The position numbers and the translations under genes were made by a program. Positions 45,158 through 55,447 of a stretch of DNA of 64,000 nucleotides are shown one piece after another; positions within the stretch are counted from its first letter, which is position 1, and each line of letters starts with the position of its first letter. This DNA comes from Thermoproteota archaeon (lineage in GTDB: Archaea; Thermoproteota; Thermoprotei_A; EX4484-217-1). The notes under the pieces were generated by a model, which searched no databases, had not been told where the DNA came from, and saw only the letters and a program-made list of their open reading frames with translations. The DNA lies in the NCBI GenBank assembly GCA_029258915.1, contig JAPDJU010000001.1, positions 1 to 64,000 on the forward strand, given 5' to 3'.

Positions 45158-46417
45158 CTGTCATTTATACATACTGCAGACATTCATATTGGGGCTTTTA
45201 GCCATACACCGCTGAGAAAAGCCCCTTTAGATGCTTTAAAAGCAATAGTGAATTTGGCTCTTAGTGAAGGGGAGAAAATAATTGTTATCGCAGGGGACCT
45301 TTTCGAATCGCCTAGAATAGGGCATGAACTAACAATTGAAACTGTTAGAACACTTAAGAAAGCAAAAGCAGAAGGTTTAGAAGTAATAGTTACGCCCGGT
45401 TCGCATGACTTAACGGTTAAAGGGCATGGCGTCTTAGCCTTACTTAACGAAGTTGGCCTTGTTAAAACAACAGACTTCGTAGAAACAGAATTCGCGTTAA
45501 AACTTAAACCAGCAATAGTAGAGAACATTAGATTTTATGGAATACCAGGATTTAAGGGAGAAAGAGAAATAGAATATTTAGAGTCTAGGAGAATAGAATA
45601 CGGCGACTTCAGCGGTAACTATGACAATGTTTTAATAGCTCATGTAGGACTCGATATCGGTGCAATAGATCTTTCTAAAATAAGCCCCAAATACTCAGTA
45701 ATTAAGCTTTCAAGAGAAGCTCAAAAAGCAATACATAAACATTTTAAGTATTTAGCATTAGGCCATATTCATTTTCCAGTTCCATATCACGAATTTTTTG
45801 AAGCCAATATAGCATATCCTGGAGCACCAGTAGGCAGGGATGCTAGCGATATTTTTGAAACATATAAACTACGTAAAATGTTTAACACGGATAGAAGAGT
45901 TTTACATGTTAAACTAGGTAAAGACATACCTAGAATAAAGGCTTTAAAAAACAGTTTCAATATTGAAGTAGATGTTGTAGAAATTAGCAATCCCTCAGAA
46001 GCCGTAGGAATCGTAAAGTCTAAATTAAAAGACATGGCTGAAAAATACAAGTGTTTGATAATTTTTACAGGAAAAATAAGCTTTGAAAAATATAGTAAAA
46101 TAAGAAAGTATGTTGAAGAAGAAGCTAGAAAACATGGAGCATGGGTTCATATAATTCATAGTGAAGTAAGCGATGAATATGTTCAGTTACTTGAAGAGTT
46201 TAAAGCAGATTTAACAAACATTGAAGCATTAGAGCTGGAAGCAATAACAAGACTCATAAAGAAATTCGGTGTGAAAACATCACCGCAAAAAATACTTGAA
46301 CTAATTAACGTACTAGGTAAAGAATATCCTGAGGGGATTAAGAAAAGAGATTATGATGAAGAAATAGTTGGTGAAATAATTAAAATCCTAGACTATATTC
46401 TTAAAGGTGAAAAATAA
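45158..46417 (+). CDS. mre11: Mre11 DNA double-strand-break repair nuclease, probable CTG start
   Basis: The conserved beginning FIHTADIHIG (family: M-x-F-x-H-T-A-D-x-H-x-G) lies before the first standard in-frame start (ATG or TTG near 45248), and a TGA at 45143-45145 closes the frame upstream. CTG at 45158, eight bases after GGTG (45146-45149), gives M-S-F-I-H-T-A-D, the exact family length. From there 419 residues: GDLFESPR, PGSHD, AHVGLDIGAID and GHIH phosphoesterase motifs, plus a C-terminal Rad50-binding region. It forms the MR complex with Rad50, resecting DNA ends with NurA-HerA. It overlaps nurA by one base (TAATG). Confidence 0.92.
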   Translation: MSFIHTADIHIGAFSHTPLRKAPLDALKAIVNLALSEGEKIIVIAGDLFESPRIGHELTIETVRTLKKAKAEGLEVIVTPGSHDLTVKGHGVLALLNEVGLVKTTDFVETEFALKLKPAIVENIRFYGIPGFKGEREIEYLESRRIEYGDFSGNYDNVLIAHVGLDIGAIDLSKISPKYSVIKLSREAQKAIHKHFKYLALGHIHFPVPYHEFFEANIAYPGAPVGRDASDIFETYKLRKMFNTDRRVLHVKLGKDIPRIKALKNSFNIEVDVVEISNPSEAVGIVKSKLKDMAEKYKCLIIFTGKISFEKYSKIRKYVEEEARKHGAWVHIIHSEVSDEYVQLLEEFKADLTNIEALELEAITRLIKKFGVKTSPQKILELINVLGKEYPEGIKKRDYDEEIVGEIIKILDYILKGEK

Positions 46418-47772
46418 TGGATAACTTAACTAGTGTTTTAGAAAATGTCTTAGGATCTTTAGCTAAAATGGTTTCAGAAGTAGCACAGGATAAGATGACT
46501 AGGTTACTAGCTGAAGTTTATCAACAATACTATGTAGCTAAAGAATTTAAAGAACCTATAAAATCTAGTATAGCACTTGTAGATGCTGGAATATATCCTT
46601 TAGATATGGACATAGCAAGAGTACTATACATTCAAATAGGAGCGCTTGTACGAGATTCTGAAGGAAAGCTTGGAACAATAAACATTGTTCCGGGCTTAGA
46701 AAAGTACCCTCCTGTTGAAAGAATAATTCTAACAGTTACGCGTAGAAGAACGTTTAGTGAAGGCACTTTAAAACATGTTTTCGAAGTTAGAATACAGACA
46801 CCTGAGAGATCATCATTACTTCTTGAAAGTAATAGTGAAGCCCAAAGGATTTCAAAAGAAATCACTGAAGTACTTAGAGAACTAGGTTTAACGGTTGAAC
46901 TTAGAAGACCATCGCTATACCGTAAACTGGCTAGGTATATTGAAGGCCTTATAGAGTTAGCATATGGTATTAAATTGGCGGAATATGGAAATTTAAGTAC
47001 ATCGCTCATAGATGGAACGCTCATTAGATGGTTAAGACCTAAAAGAAAATCATCAAAGTATAAAATTGATGGATTAGACATATTATCAGCTATTCTAAGT
47101 AGCTCAACATATAAGGTTAAAAAGCAATGTATAGATAAGTTAGCAGGTTTAGCTAAAACCACAACATTCACCACATTAGCTAGAGCTATGAAGATTTTTG
47201 AGCCAAAATTAAAACAAGGACGCCATGAATTATACACTTTAATTAACAAGCATAGTTTACCATCAATAAAAATGCTTCTAGAAACAGTGGAAGAAAAAGG
47301 ATTTGAAGAATGTAGAATACCTAGGGAGGTTATTGAAGACATAGTTAAGAAACTAAGTACTAAGGTTTATCCAGCACATGAACTTTGGGTTTCTAGATTC
47401 CCATTAACAATGGATGGAGAACATATTATGGTTCTTGATGTTTATACCGAAAAACCTCCTATTGGTTTTATTCAAGAAGGTAAAGCACGTTTCCTAAAAA
47501 CATTTCCGCTTATAACAGAGGAGACAAATAAGAGAGTCGATACCATTGTCAGGGAAGCGTTCTCGGCTAAAAGCCCTCTTCCAGGCAGGCCTCCTACGGG
47601 ATTTATGGAGATAGATGAAAATGTTAGAGTTTATGGCGATTTAAGAAAGCTTTTTGAAGCCCATTTAACAGCAGCAGCCTTAAACATTTCTAAGAGAGAT
47701 AAAGAGCTTTCAAAAATACTTTTACAAATAATTAAAGGAAGTTTAAGATTAAGACTTGGCTATGGTGTTTAA
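46417..47772 (+). CDS. nurA: NurA 5'-3' nuclease
   Basis: 451 residues. The RNaseH-like NurA core shows the metal-binding Asp in IALVDAGIYPLD, a second acidic region around LSTSLIDGTLIRWL, and the late FPLTMDGEHIMVLDVYTEKPP followed by RPPTGFMEIDENVRVYG. It works with the HerA translocase to chew the 5' strand during recombination repair. It is third from the end of the four-gene operon mre11-nurA-herA-rad50, each gene overlapping or nearly touching the next. Confidence 0.9.
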   Translation: MDNLTSVLENVLGSLAKMVSEVAQDKMTRLLAEVYQQYYVAKEFKEPIKSSIALVDAGIYPLDMDIARVLYIQIGALVRDSEGKLGTINIVPGLEKYPPVERIILTVTRRRTFSEGTLKHVFEVRIQTPERSSLLLESNSEAQRISKEITEVLRELGLTVELRRPSLYRKLARYIEGLIELAYGIKLAEYGNLSTSLIDGTLIRWLRPKRKSSKYKIDGLDILSAILSSSTYKVKKQCIDKLAGLAKTTTFTTLARAMKIFEPKLKQGRHELYTLINKHSLPSIKMLLETVEEKGFEECRIPREVIEDIVKKLSTKVYPAHELWVSRFPLTMDGEHIMVLDVYTEKPPIGFIQEGKARFLKTFPLITEETNKRVDTIVREAFSAKSPLPGRPPTGFMEIDENVRVYGDLRKLFEAHLTAAALNISKRDKELSKILLQIIKGSLRLRLGYGV

Positions 47773-47773
47773 G

Positions 47774-49741
47774 ATGGGAAGTATTGTGGGCAGAATTTTT
47801 TCTTCATCAAAGGATGAAGTACTTATCTCAGTTTCTGGGGAAGCAAAAGTCAACGTGGGAGATATATTATACATAAAAATTAGCGGTCTAGATAACGTTT
47901 TGTTATTACACGTAGAGGATATTAAAAGCAAACTACCTACAGGAGTAAGCAGAACCTTAGGACTAATACCTAGCGGTGTTGAGCCAAGCGGATCAATTAT
48001 TGAAACATCGGTAGAAGAGGTTATAGTAGCGAAACCATTATTTACTCTGCGTAGAGGAGCCGAGATAAACGTAACTAGAGCCATAACGCCTCCTCCTGTT
48101 AATGCTCCGGCGTATATGCTGTCAAACGATGATGAAGAATCAAGGAAAATAATGGGGTTCTTTAGTAAAGGTATTGCACAGGAAATAACAGAAGCAACTA
48201 TACCTGTAGGTGTTCTTAGAAGCGGAACAGCATCAACAAGGGATGAAAGAGAGAGAAAGTATTTTGAAACAGCTAAAATTATAGCAAACATTGAGACTCT
48301 AATACCTAAACACATACTTGTCTCAGGGCAGACAGGTGCAGGTAAGACAACAAGTGTTATGGGGCTTATAATAAACTGGGCTTTACATTCAGCCAAGCCC
48401 ACAGGCTGGCTTATAATAGATAGGCATGGCGAATACAGCAAGTATTCTACAGGCTTAGAAGAAATGTTTCTTAACAAGCTAAGTAAAGCTTTAAAAGCTA
48501 ATAGCAATGAGGAAATAAGCACATTAAGAACATACGTTTACAGGTTATCATTTAGCCCTAAAGAACCTGAATATCCTACATCTAAAGTTGAAGTAAACCA
48601 TGCACCAATAAATGTAGGTAGTTTAACAGTTGATGACGTAGCCATGGCATTAGACCTAAGAGACGAAGAAACAGTATGGCTAGAAATGATAATAGAGACT
48701 TTAGAAAGCATAATTATGTCAAGCGATCTAGAAGAATCATGGAAAAATATTTTCAAAAGAAGCGAAGAAGGAAGTTTAAGCGGACACCTATTACCACTCT
48801 TAGTAACTATAGTAGATAACGTATGTAACTATGAAGGTGTAGGAGTTAAGGAAAAGAAAGGCGTATACAGAGAATTCGTTCAGCAAGGGATTTACATTCA
48901 AAAGCTAAGGCTATGGAGAAATAGAATAGCTTCAATTCTAAACATAAACACAAGAAAAATACCTGAACATGGTGGAGTTATAGTAATTCTAGACGATTCA
49001 AGAAGTATATTCAAAATAAGCGGCATATTTAAGAGTAAAAGTGCTCTCAAAAAACTACTTAAAGCAGTAGTTACAAGCCCCATACTTTCAGCAAGGCAGT
49101 CGCTTACAAGCTATAAATGGTATACTATAGAAGAGGAAGAAGAAGCAATAGCATTAGAAAACGGCATACCAATAAATACCATAATTGAGAAGGTAGAGAA
49201 AGGAAACATAGTAATACTTGATATTTCAACAGCTCCTTCAAACCAAGCCGATGCTTTCGTACTTAACGTTGTCAGAAGACTTCTACTAGGAAGGCTAGGT
49301 TTAACACCTAAAGAAATAAGAATGAAAAACATTATCGCCATAGTTTCTGAGGAAGCTCCCCTATATTTAACACCAGACAAAGTTAGAAGCCCCAGAAACG
49401 CTTTTGCAAGAATAGCTAGGGAAGGAAGAAAATTCAACATAGGATTAATAGCTATAACGCAGCTAGCAACGTTAATAGATAAGCAGCTCTTAGCGAACAT
49501 GAACACATACGTTGTTTTAAGGACAAAGTTTAGGTCAGACATAGAATATTTTTCATCAATAGGAGTGCCTCCACATGAAATACCATTACTTAATGATAGA
49601 GAGGGATACATTTACACGCCAGATCTTAAAGTTAAGGATCCAATACCAACATACTTCAAAGGATGGTTTGAAATAAACATAGAAGAAAAGGGAAGACCAA
49701 AAACTCTCAAAGAGATAAGTAAAATGTTAAGCGAGGTATAG
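47774..49741 (+). CDS. herA: HerA hexameric DNA-translocating ATPase
   Basis: I place the start at ATG 47774 (GGTG six bases upstream, directly after the nurA stop) rather than the earlier in-frame TTG. 655 residues: an N-terminal HAS-barrel (MGSIVGRIFSSS), Walker A SGQTGAGKTTSV, LIIDRHGEY (Walker B), and a C-terminal arginine-finger region in EGRKFNIGLIAITQLATLID. It pumps DNA towards NurA for 5' resection. Normal family length is about 500-600, so it is slightly long. Confidence 0.93.
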   Translation: MGSIVGRIFSSSKDEVLISVSGEAKVNVGDILYIKISGLDNVLLLHVEDIKSKLPTGVSRTLGLIPSGVEPSGSIIETSVEEVIVAKPLFTLRRGAEINVTRAITPPPVNAPAYMLSNDDEESRKIMGFFSKGIAQEITEATIPVGVLRSGTASTRDERERKYFETAKIIANIETLIPKHILVSGQTGAGKTTSVMGLIINWALHSAKPTGWLIIDRHGEYSKYSTGLEEMFLNKLSKALKANSNEEISTLRTYVYRLSFSPKEPEYPTSKVEVNHAPINVGSLTVDDVAMALDLRDEETVWLEMIIETLESIIMSSDLEESWKNIFKRSEEGSLSGHLLPLLVTIVDNVCNYEGVGVKEKKGVYREFVQQGIYIQKLRLWRNRIASILNINTRKIPEHGGVIVILDDSRSIFKISGIFKSKSALKKLLKAVVTSPILSARQSLTSYKWYTIEEEEEAIALENGIPINTIIEKVEKGNIVILDISTAPSNQADAFVLNVVRRLLLGRLGLTPKEIRMKNIIAIVSEEAPLYLTPDKVRSPRNAFARIAREGRKFNIGLIAITQLATLIDKQLLANMNTYVVLRTKFRSDIEYFSSIGVPPHEIPLLNDREGYIYTPDLKVKDPIPTYFKGWFEINIEEKGRPKTLKEISKMLSEV

Positions 49742-49746
49742 AAGTA

Positions 49747-52158
49747 ATGATAATTAAAGCTATATGGCTTCACAACATAAGATCCTATAAAGATGAAATA
49801 ATAGCCTTTCCAGAAAAAGGAATAACAGTAATTTATGGGGATATAGGGTCTGGAAAAACAAGTATTTTAGGAGCCATAGGATTCGCACTTTTCGGAAATG
49901 TGCCCGGAGCACCGTCAGACCCGTTGGCTAGATTTGCAAATCCGACAGCAAGGGATCTTTTGAGAAGAGGTGCATCAAAAGGCTTTATAAGATTATGGAT
50001 TAAAAGCAGTGGAAAAGACATCATAATTCATAGAGAAATTCAGGAAACAGGGAGAACTGTTCAAGATAAAGGAGGGTGGATTTTAGTTGCCGGTAAGAAC
50101 GTAGAACCAAGACTTAAGCATCTATCAGCAACAGAAATGAGAAGCTACATCATGGAGCTTTTAGGATTACCTGAGGAAAAAACCAGAGCTAGAAGCAGAG
50201 TTTTTGCTTCAGCAATATATGTTCCGCAATTTGGTGTACACTCAATTTTAACTGTTAGTAGTGAGGAAAGATCTGAAATAGTAAATAGAGTATTAAACCT
50301 TTACAAGTATAGTTTAGCTAAAAACAGAATTGACGCATTAAAATCAGTAATTAGAAGAAAAATAGAAAGAGAACTAAGGATAAAGGAAAGAGAACTAGAA
50401 ATTGAAATCTCAAAGGAACATGAAATAAAGAAAAACATTGAGAAACTAGAAAGAGAAATGTTAGAATTAAAAAGAAAGCTAAAGGAACTAAGCGAAAAAA
50501 TAGATGCGAAGAACAAGGAGGCAGAAGAGTTAGAAAAAAGGGTTCTTGAAAAACAAAAGGAAATAAGCGAACTAGAAGCTTATAGTAAGAGAGTTGAGGA
50601 ACTAAACATAGCCAAAGAGGAACTGTTAGAAGAAATTGGAGAAAGGAATACTGCAGAAATACTTAAAGAACTTAGTGAGTCAAAGAAAAAATTATCTGAA
50701 ATATTTAAAGAGATAGAAAAACTAGAAAAACTAAGAAACAGTATTTCATCCAAAATAGATTCTTTACAAAGTGGTTTAAATGCGAAAATAAAAAGCAAAG
50801 AAAGTGTAATAAGCAAACTGCAGCTTAAGAAGGGAGAACTAAACAAGCTAATTGAAAGACTAAGAGAAATAGAGGATTTAGAAAGAAAAGGTAAATGCCC
50901 CGTCTGTAAACAACCAGTAACTCATACGCATGCTAAGGAACTTAAAAATGGAATTAAAAGTAAAGTAACTAAAATAGAGAGCGAAATAAAAGAATTAAGC
51001 AATAAAGTAAAAGCCCTAGAAAATGAAATAAAAAGCTTAGAAAATACAATTAATGAGAAAAACAATGTACTTAAAGAGGTCAACGATAGGTATTCTACAG
51101 CGCTTACTGACTATAAGGAAGCAAATAATAGAGTAACGAAATTGTCTGTGCTTTATGAGAAAGCTAGGAAACTAGAGGAAATCAGCAATGAATTAAAAGT
51201 CTTACAAGAAAAACTTTCAAGAAAAGAACATGTTATAAAAGAATACAATAAGCTTAAACAAAAATTAGAAGACATTAAAAAAGAACGCACAGGGCTAACT
51301 GAGGAGTACCGCTCAGCAAGCGAGGATTATGGTAGAGTAAGAGGAGAACTTAAAGGGCTCAGGGAAATGCTTAAGCAAATAGATGAGAAAAAGGAGAAAC
51401 TCAATGAAATACGTGCAGAGATAAATAAATACATCAGGTATCTTAACTTTGTAAACAAATACATTTTAAGTATAATAAGTGAAGTTGAAAGATATGTGAA
51501 AAATAGAGCATTTAGTGCTTTTAGAGAAGAGTTTATGAAAATATTTAAAACATTGATGTCAGGTTATGAAAACATTGATGTCGAAATTAAGCCTGACTTC
51601 TCATTGTCGTTTAAAGCAAAAATTGATGGGGTTTTAAAAACAATAGAAACGCCAAGTGGAGGACAGTTAACATGTATTTCACTAGCATATAGGCTTGCTT
51701 TAAACAGAGTTGCTAGAAGCATGATACCACAACTTAGTAAAGGACTTCTAATACTTGATGAACCAACATACGGTTTTTCACCTGAAAGAGTAGAGCTTTT
51801 AAGAAAAGTACTATTTAGTCCAGGTGGACCAAACCAAGTAATTGTAGTAACTCACGATAGAACATTTTATGAAGCCACAGGTGAAGAACGGCTAAGCATA
51901 ATAAGGTTGGAGCTGAATTCAACAACAACAGCTACTAAGGTATTTTATGAAAACATTGATGAAAACTACATTAGAAAAGTCAAAGAAGCATTTAAAGAAA
52001 TTAGAAGAGCTGTGATAGAGCTTAAAGAAAAACCTATAGCTAAAGAATACGTTAAATTTAAACCTATAATTAAAACTAAGGTAGAAGTAAAGAAAAAAGA
52101 AGCTAAAGAAAAGAAAAAAGAAATACCCTTAATTGAATTCTTCAAGCAAGAAGAGTAG
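49747..52158 (+). CDS. rad50: Rad50 ATPase with zinc hook
   Basis: 803 residues. Walker A GDIGSGKT (31-38), a long heptad-rich coiled coil in two halves around the zinc hook CPVC (C384, C387), then signature TPSGGQLTCISLAYRLAL, Walker B LLILDEPTYGF and His-switch VVTHDRTF. The C-terminus ends in a Lys/Glu-rich tail (KKKEAKEKKKE) not typical of Rad50. It tethers DNA ends and controls Mre11. The last gene of the repair operon, 5 bases after herA. Confidence 0.95.
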   Translation: MIIKAIWLHNIRSYKDEIIAFPEKGITVIYGDIGSGKTSILGAIGFALFGNVPGAPSDPLARFANPTARDLLRRGASKGFIRLWIKSSGKDIIIHREIQETGRTVQDKGGWILVAGKNVEPRLKHLSATEMRSYIMELLGLPEEKTRARSRVFASAIYVPQFGVHSILTVSSEERSEIVNRVLNLYKYSLAKNRIDALKSVIRRKIERELRIKERELEIEISKEHEIKKNIEKLEREMLELKRKLKELSEKIDAKNKEAEELEKRVLEKQKEISELEAYSKRVEELNIAKEELLEEIGERNTAEILKELSESKKKLSEIFKEIEKLEKLRNSISSKIDSLQSGLNAKIKSKESVISKLQLKKGELNKLIERLREIEDLERKGKCPVCKQPVTHTHAKELKNGIKSKVTKIESEIKELSNKVKALENEIKSLENTINEKNNVLKEVNDRYSTALTDYKEANNRVTKLSVLYEKARKLEEISNELKVLQEKLSRKEHVIKEYNKLKQKLEDIKKERTGLTEEYRSASEDYGRVRGELKGLREMLKQIDEKKEKLNEIRAEINKYIRYLNFVNKYILSIISEVERYVKNRAFSAFREEFMKIFKTLMSGYENIDVEIKPDFSLSFKAKIDGVLKTIETPSGGQLTCISLAYRLALNRVARSMIPQLSKGLLILDEPTYGFSPERVELLRKVLFSPGGPNQVIVVTHDRTFYEATGEERLSIIRLELNSTTTATKVFYENIDENYIRKVKEAFKEIRRAVIELKEKPIAKEYVKFKPIIKTKVEVKKKEAKEKKKEIPLIEFFKQEE

Positions 52159-52268
52159 GCATCATTACTTAACTTTAACACTAACATCTATTCTCCCATA
52201 ACTCTTCATAGGAAATCTTTAACTTTACCAACAGTTTAGTTAGCTTAAAACATTAGGAACTGAGAACT

Positions 52269-52619
52269 ATGCTATTTAAACGTGGTAAAAAGGAACCCGT
52301 AATCGATATGCCATGTGATAAAAGAGCTTTTAAGAAAATTATTGAAGAAAACAAAGTTGTTGTAGTAGATTTCTGGGCTAGATGGTGTTTCCCATGTATA
52401 ATATATTCCAGGTATTTTAAGAAAGCTGCAAGCAGACTTGCTGACAAAGCCTTGTTCGTCAAGGTTAATGTTGGAGAATGCTACAGTATAGCAAAGAAAT
52501 ATAATATATTTGGTGTCCCAACAACAATAATATTTGTTAATGGAGAACCTGTACGAAGGATTATGGGACTAATGAGCGGTGAAACATTAGTTAACATAGT
52601 AAAAATGTATTTAAAGTAA
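52269..52619 (+). CDS. Thioredoxin
   Basis: 116 residues with the redox motif WCFPC (C40, C43) in VVDFWARWCFPCIIYSRYF and the cis-Pro loop FGVPTTIIFVNG. Phe-Pro replaces the usual Gly-Pro between the cysteines. Cytoplasmic disulfide reductase. The thioredoxin-reductase-like gene at 54445 could reduce it. It has an extra N-terminal stretch (MLFKRGKKEPV) with a further Cys16. Confidence 0.9.
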   Translation: MLFKRGKKEPVIDMPCDKRAFKKIIEENKVVVVDFWARWCFPCIIYSRYFKKAASRLADKALFVKVNVGECYSIAKKYNIFGVPTTIIFVNGEPVRRIMGLMSGETLVNIVKMYLK

Positions 52620-52673
52620 CTCTGATTCCTACTACAAAAACGAAGCTATAGTACATTACAAAGTTTCAGCCAA

Positions 52674-54281
52674 TTAACTCTGTCTGCTAAAGTATTGTAG
52701 GATTTCTTCAAGTTTTTTCCTACCCTTATCTGTTGTTGGATATGTTACTGCTTCAACTGGTTTAGGCATTGGGTTCTTTTTAACATAGTTTCTAACTTTT
52801 TCAGGCCACTGAGATGGATTGAAACCATGTTGTGCTAAGAATGCTATGGCCCATCTTTCAACACCGAAGCCTGAACAACCCGTCCATAATATTTTATTTT
52901 TACTATGCTTAATCTTAAACGGCTCAGTGAACTTCGTCCCATGAATCGAAATGTTTCCTACTTCAAGCCAGCTCTTTCTATCTTCTCTAGGTCCTTTATA
53001 TGGTAGCCAAACCTCAAAATCAATGGTTCCTGGCTTATTAATTTCAATTCCCTTTATTTCAACGACTGCACCTTCCTGCTCAAGATACCATGGTGTAACC
53101 CATGCCCATCTCCACTCTAAATCTAGGACTTTATCCATAAAGTGCTCATATCTGTCTAGAAGCTTATTTCTAATCTCAATTACCTGCTCGGGCAAACCTA
53201 GCCAAACAACTTCGATTCTGTGGAACTCAATGACTCTTTCAACACCGTAAATTCCTCCGGCTTCCCACCTAAATGATGGACCTGCATGATCAAACCACTT
53301 AATAGGTAATGATTTTTCGCTCATAATCTCCTTTGAAAAGAACTGGTAAAATGGCTCACATTGAGCAAAACATAGGAAGTATGATGGAGGTTTAACATAT
53401 TTTCCAACTTCTTCTGGGGGAGCTTTATTTGTAACATACATGTAGTCTATTAGTTCTTCAAATTCAGCAATATCATATGATATTGGAAGTGCAGCAAAAA
53501 GCATAGAGTTTATTGTTCCTCGTAAATGCCCTGTTCTAAGACCTAAATCTAAAGGATACATTTTGGGGAAAACTGCTTCTTCGAAGCCAAGAGGCTTAAC
53601 CACTTCTTCTAAAAATAGGTTCTTAACCATGTTTAGTAGGTACGTGAAAGGAGGAGTGTATATCCACTGTCCAATAGAGAATCTTTTAATCCAACCTATT
53701 TCTTCAAGAATTTTGTTAGGATCTTCCTTAAACATCTGTTCTTTCCCTTTAACACCGCTTTGTTTAATCAAATACCAGTGCTCAGCTTTACCTCCCCATA
53801 GAAGCCTTTGCTCCTTCTCATAGAGAAGCTTTAGCAGCCTGTCTATTATTGGTTTTTTAACATCGCTTTCCTCTAAAGTGCTAAGGTAAATTAGTGTTTT
53901 ACCTTCCTTAACCTCAATGTTTTTAACATAAGGTATTTTTAATGAGACCTTATGTTCGCCTTCCAGCTCAATAGTAACATCTTCTAAAATAATGTTCCTA
54001 ATACCTATTCTATACTTTTTACCTAGAATTTCAGCTAGTTTTCTTCTAGCTCTAAGAGCAGCATCATGTATTTTAACTCTACGTCCGCTAACAACATTAA
54101 AGACTATAGTGTTATTGTTAACAACATTGTAGCTTACAATTTTAGCTCCTAGCTCAGGCTTACCGACACCTTTAACTAGAATAGTGTTGTTTAAGTTTTC
54201 AACTATGTCTTTAAGCTCCACTTTCAGCTCTTCAGGTATAGGCTTACTTAGAATATAGAGTATTTTACCTGCAAACCTCAT
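52674..54281 (-). CDS. serS: Seryl-tRNA synthetase, methanogen type (type 2)
   Basis: 535 residues. It lacks the long coiled-coil arm of bacterial-type SerRS and has the extended N-terminal domain of the rare methanogen form. Class II motifs are visible, including GFEEAVFPKMYPLD, the zinc-binding Cys in FLCFAQCEPFYQ, FDHAGPSFRWEAGGIYGVER, RIEVVWLG, and TGCSGFGVERWAIAFLAQHG. It charges tRNA-Ser and recognises it with the N-terminal domain. It diverges from the thioredoxin-reductase-like gene. Confidence 0.92.
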   Translation of the reverse strand: MRFAGKILYILSKPIPEELKVELKDIVENLNNTILVKGVGKPELGAKIVSYNVVNNNTIVFNVVSGRRVKIHDAALRARRKLAEILGKKYRIGIRNIILEDVTIELEGEHKVSLKIPYVKNIEVKEGKTLIYLSTLEESDVKKPIIDRLLKLLYEKEQRLLWGGKAEHWYLIKQSGVKGKEQMFKEDPNKILEEIGWIKRFSIGQWIYTPPFTYLLNMVKNLFLEEVVKPLGFEEAVFPKMYPLDLGLRTGHLRGTINSMLFAALPISYDIAEFEELIDYMYVTNKAPPEEVGKYVKPPSYFLCFAQCEPFYQFFSKEIMSEKSLPIKWFDHAGPSFRWEAGGIYGVERVIEFHRIEVVWLGLPEQVIEIRNKLLDRYEHFMDKVLDLEWRWAWVTPWYLEQEGAVVEIKGIEINKPGTIDFEVWLPYKGPREDRKSWLEVGNISIHGTKFTEPFKIKHSKNKILWTGCSGFGVERWAIAFLAQHGFNPSQWPEKVRNYVKKNPMPKPVEAVTYPTTDKGRKKLEEILQYFSRQS

Positions 54282-54444
54282 ATTTAACTACCTAAACTTT
54301 CTGATACTATGAAGATAAAGCTAGGCATATAACTTTATCGATAAACCGTTAGGTGTTTAAGAAACTATAACACATATTAACGGTGTTAATGGCAAATAAA
54401 GACTTAAACTGTAAAATATGCATTATCGCTTAGGGGAGAGGATA

Positions 54445-55416
54445 GTGTCTTTAAAAATAACTTTTAGAAGACTGGAATTACCTACAAGACCTCTTGAAGA
54501 AAAAGAATATGATGTTGTAGTTATTGGTGGAGGACCTGCCGGCGTTGCTGCTGCAATATATGCTGCACGGTACATGTTAGACGCTATATTAGTAACTAAG
54601 GAAAAGGGAGGACAGCTAAATAAGATCGGATATGTTGAAAACTACCCTGGAATATTGAAAATTATGGGACCTGAACTCATAGATAGGCTATATGAGCATT
54701 TAGCAAAGTATAAAGTACCTGTAGTTTTAGATGAAGTAATTGATGTTAAACGCGAGGAAAACAAGTTTAATGTTATAACAGCCTCTGATAGAGTTTTCAA
54801 GACTGAAACTGTAATTTTAGCTTTAGGCGTTGTCAAAAGAAAACTAGGTGTACCTGGAGAAGAAGAGTTTCTTGGCAGAGGTGTTTCATACTGTGCTCCA
54901 TGCGATGCTCCACTGTTCAAAGATAAGGTTGTAGCTGTTGTTGGTGGAGGAGATAGTGCTGCAAGTGCATCGCTTCTCCTAGCTGAATATGCTAGAAAAG
55001 TTTACGTTATTCATAGGAGAAGCAGATTTAGAGCGCAGCCATATTATATTAGGCAAATGGAGCTTAATCCGAAAATAGAGTTTATTTTTAACAGTAATGT
55101 TGCTGAAATAGGTGGAACTAAAACTGTTGAATGGGTAAAGATCAAAGAAACTGGAAGAAAAATATTCGTAAATGGTGTTTTCATAGAAATAGGAGCTGAC
55201 CCTCCCGCAGAATTCTTCAGGAAAATAGGTGTTGAAACAGATGGGAAAGGATATGTTAAAGTAAGTAAAGACCAGTCAACAAATATACCAGGGATTTTTG
55301 CAGCAGGAGACTGTACGAATGCTGCTGGGGCATTTAAACAAATAGTAGTAGCTGCGGCCCAGGGAGCCATAGCTGCAGATTCAGCTTATAGGTATATAAT
55401 TAAGGAGTTTAGATAA
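54445..55416 (+). CDS. Thioredoxin reductase-like FAD/NAD(P)H oxidoreductase
   Basis: Start GTG 54445 (preceded by GGGGAGAGG) is preferred over ATG 54418. 323 residues: FAD site VVVIGGGPAGVAAAIYAARY, redox CAPC in GRGVSYCAPCDAPLFKDK, NAD(P)H site VAVVGGGDSAASASLLLAEY, and GIFAAGDCTNAAGAFKQIVVAAAQGA at the end. The NAD(P)H motif is followed by HRRSRFRAQP, whose arginines favour NADPH. It should reduce thioredoxin (52269-52619) or a related disulfide carrier. Confidence 0.9.
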   Translation: MSLKITFRRLELPTRPLEEKEYDVVVIGGGPAGVAAAIYAARYMLDAILVTKEKGGQLNKIGYVENYPGILKIMGPELIDRLYEHLAKYKVPVVLDEVIDVKREENKFNVITASDRVFKTETVILALGVVKRKLGVPGEEEFLGRGVSYCAPCDAPLFKDKVVAVVGGGDSAASASLLLAEYARKVYVIHRRSRFRAQPYYIRQMELNPKIEFIFNSNVAEIGGTKTVEWVKIKETGRKIFVNGVFIEIGADPPAEFFRKIGVETDGKGYVKVSKDQSTNIPGIFAAGDCTNAAGAFKQIVVAAAQGAIAADSAYRYIIKEFR

Positions 55417-55447
55417 CTTAGAATTATTAAACATTGTTTCTGCTGTT

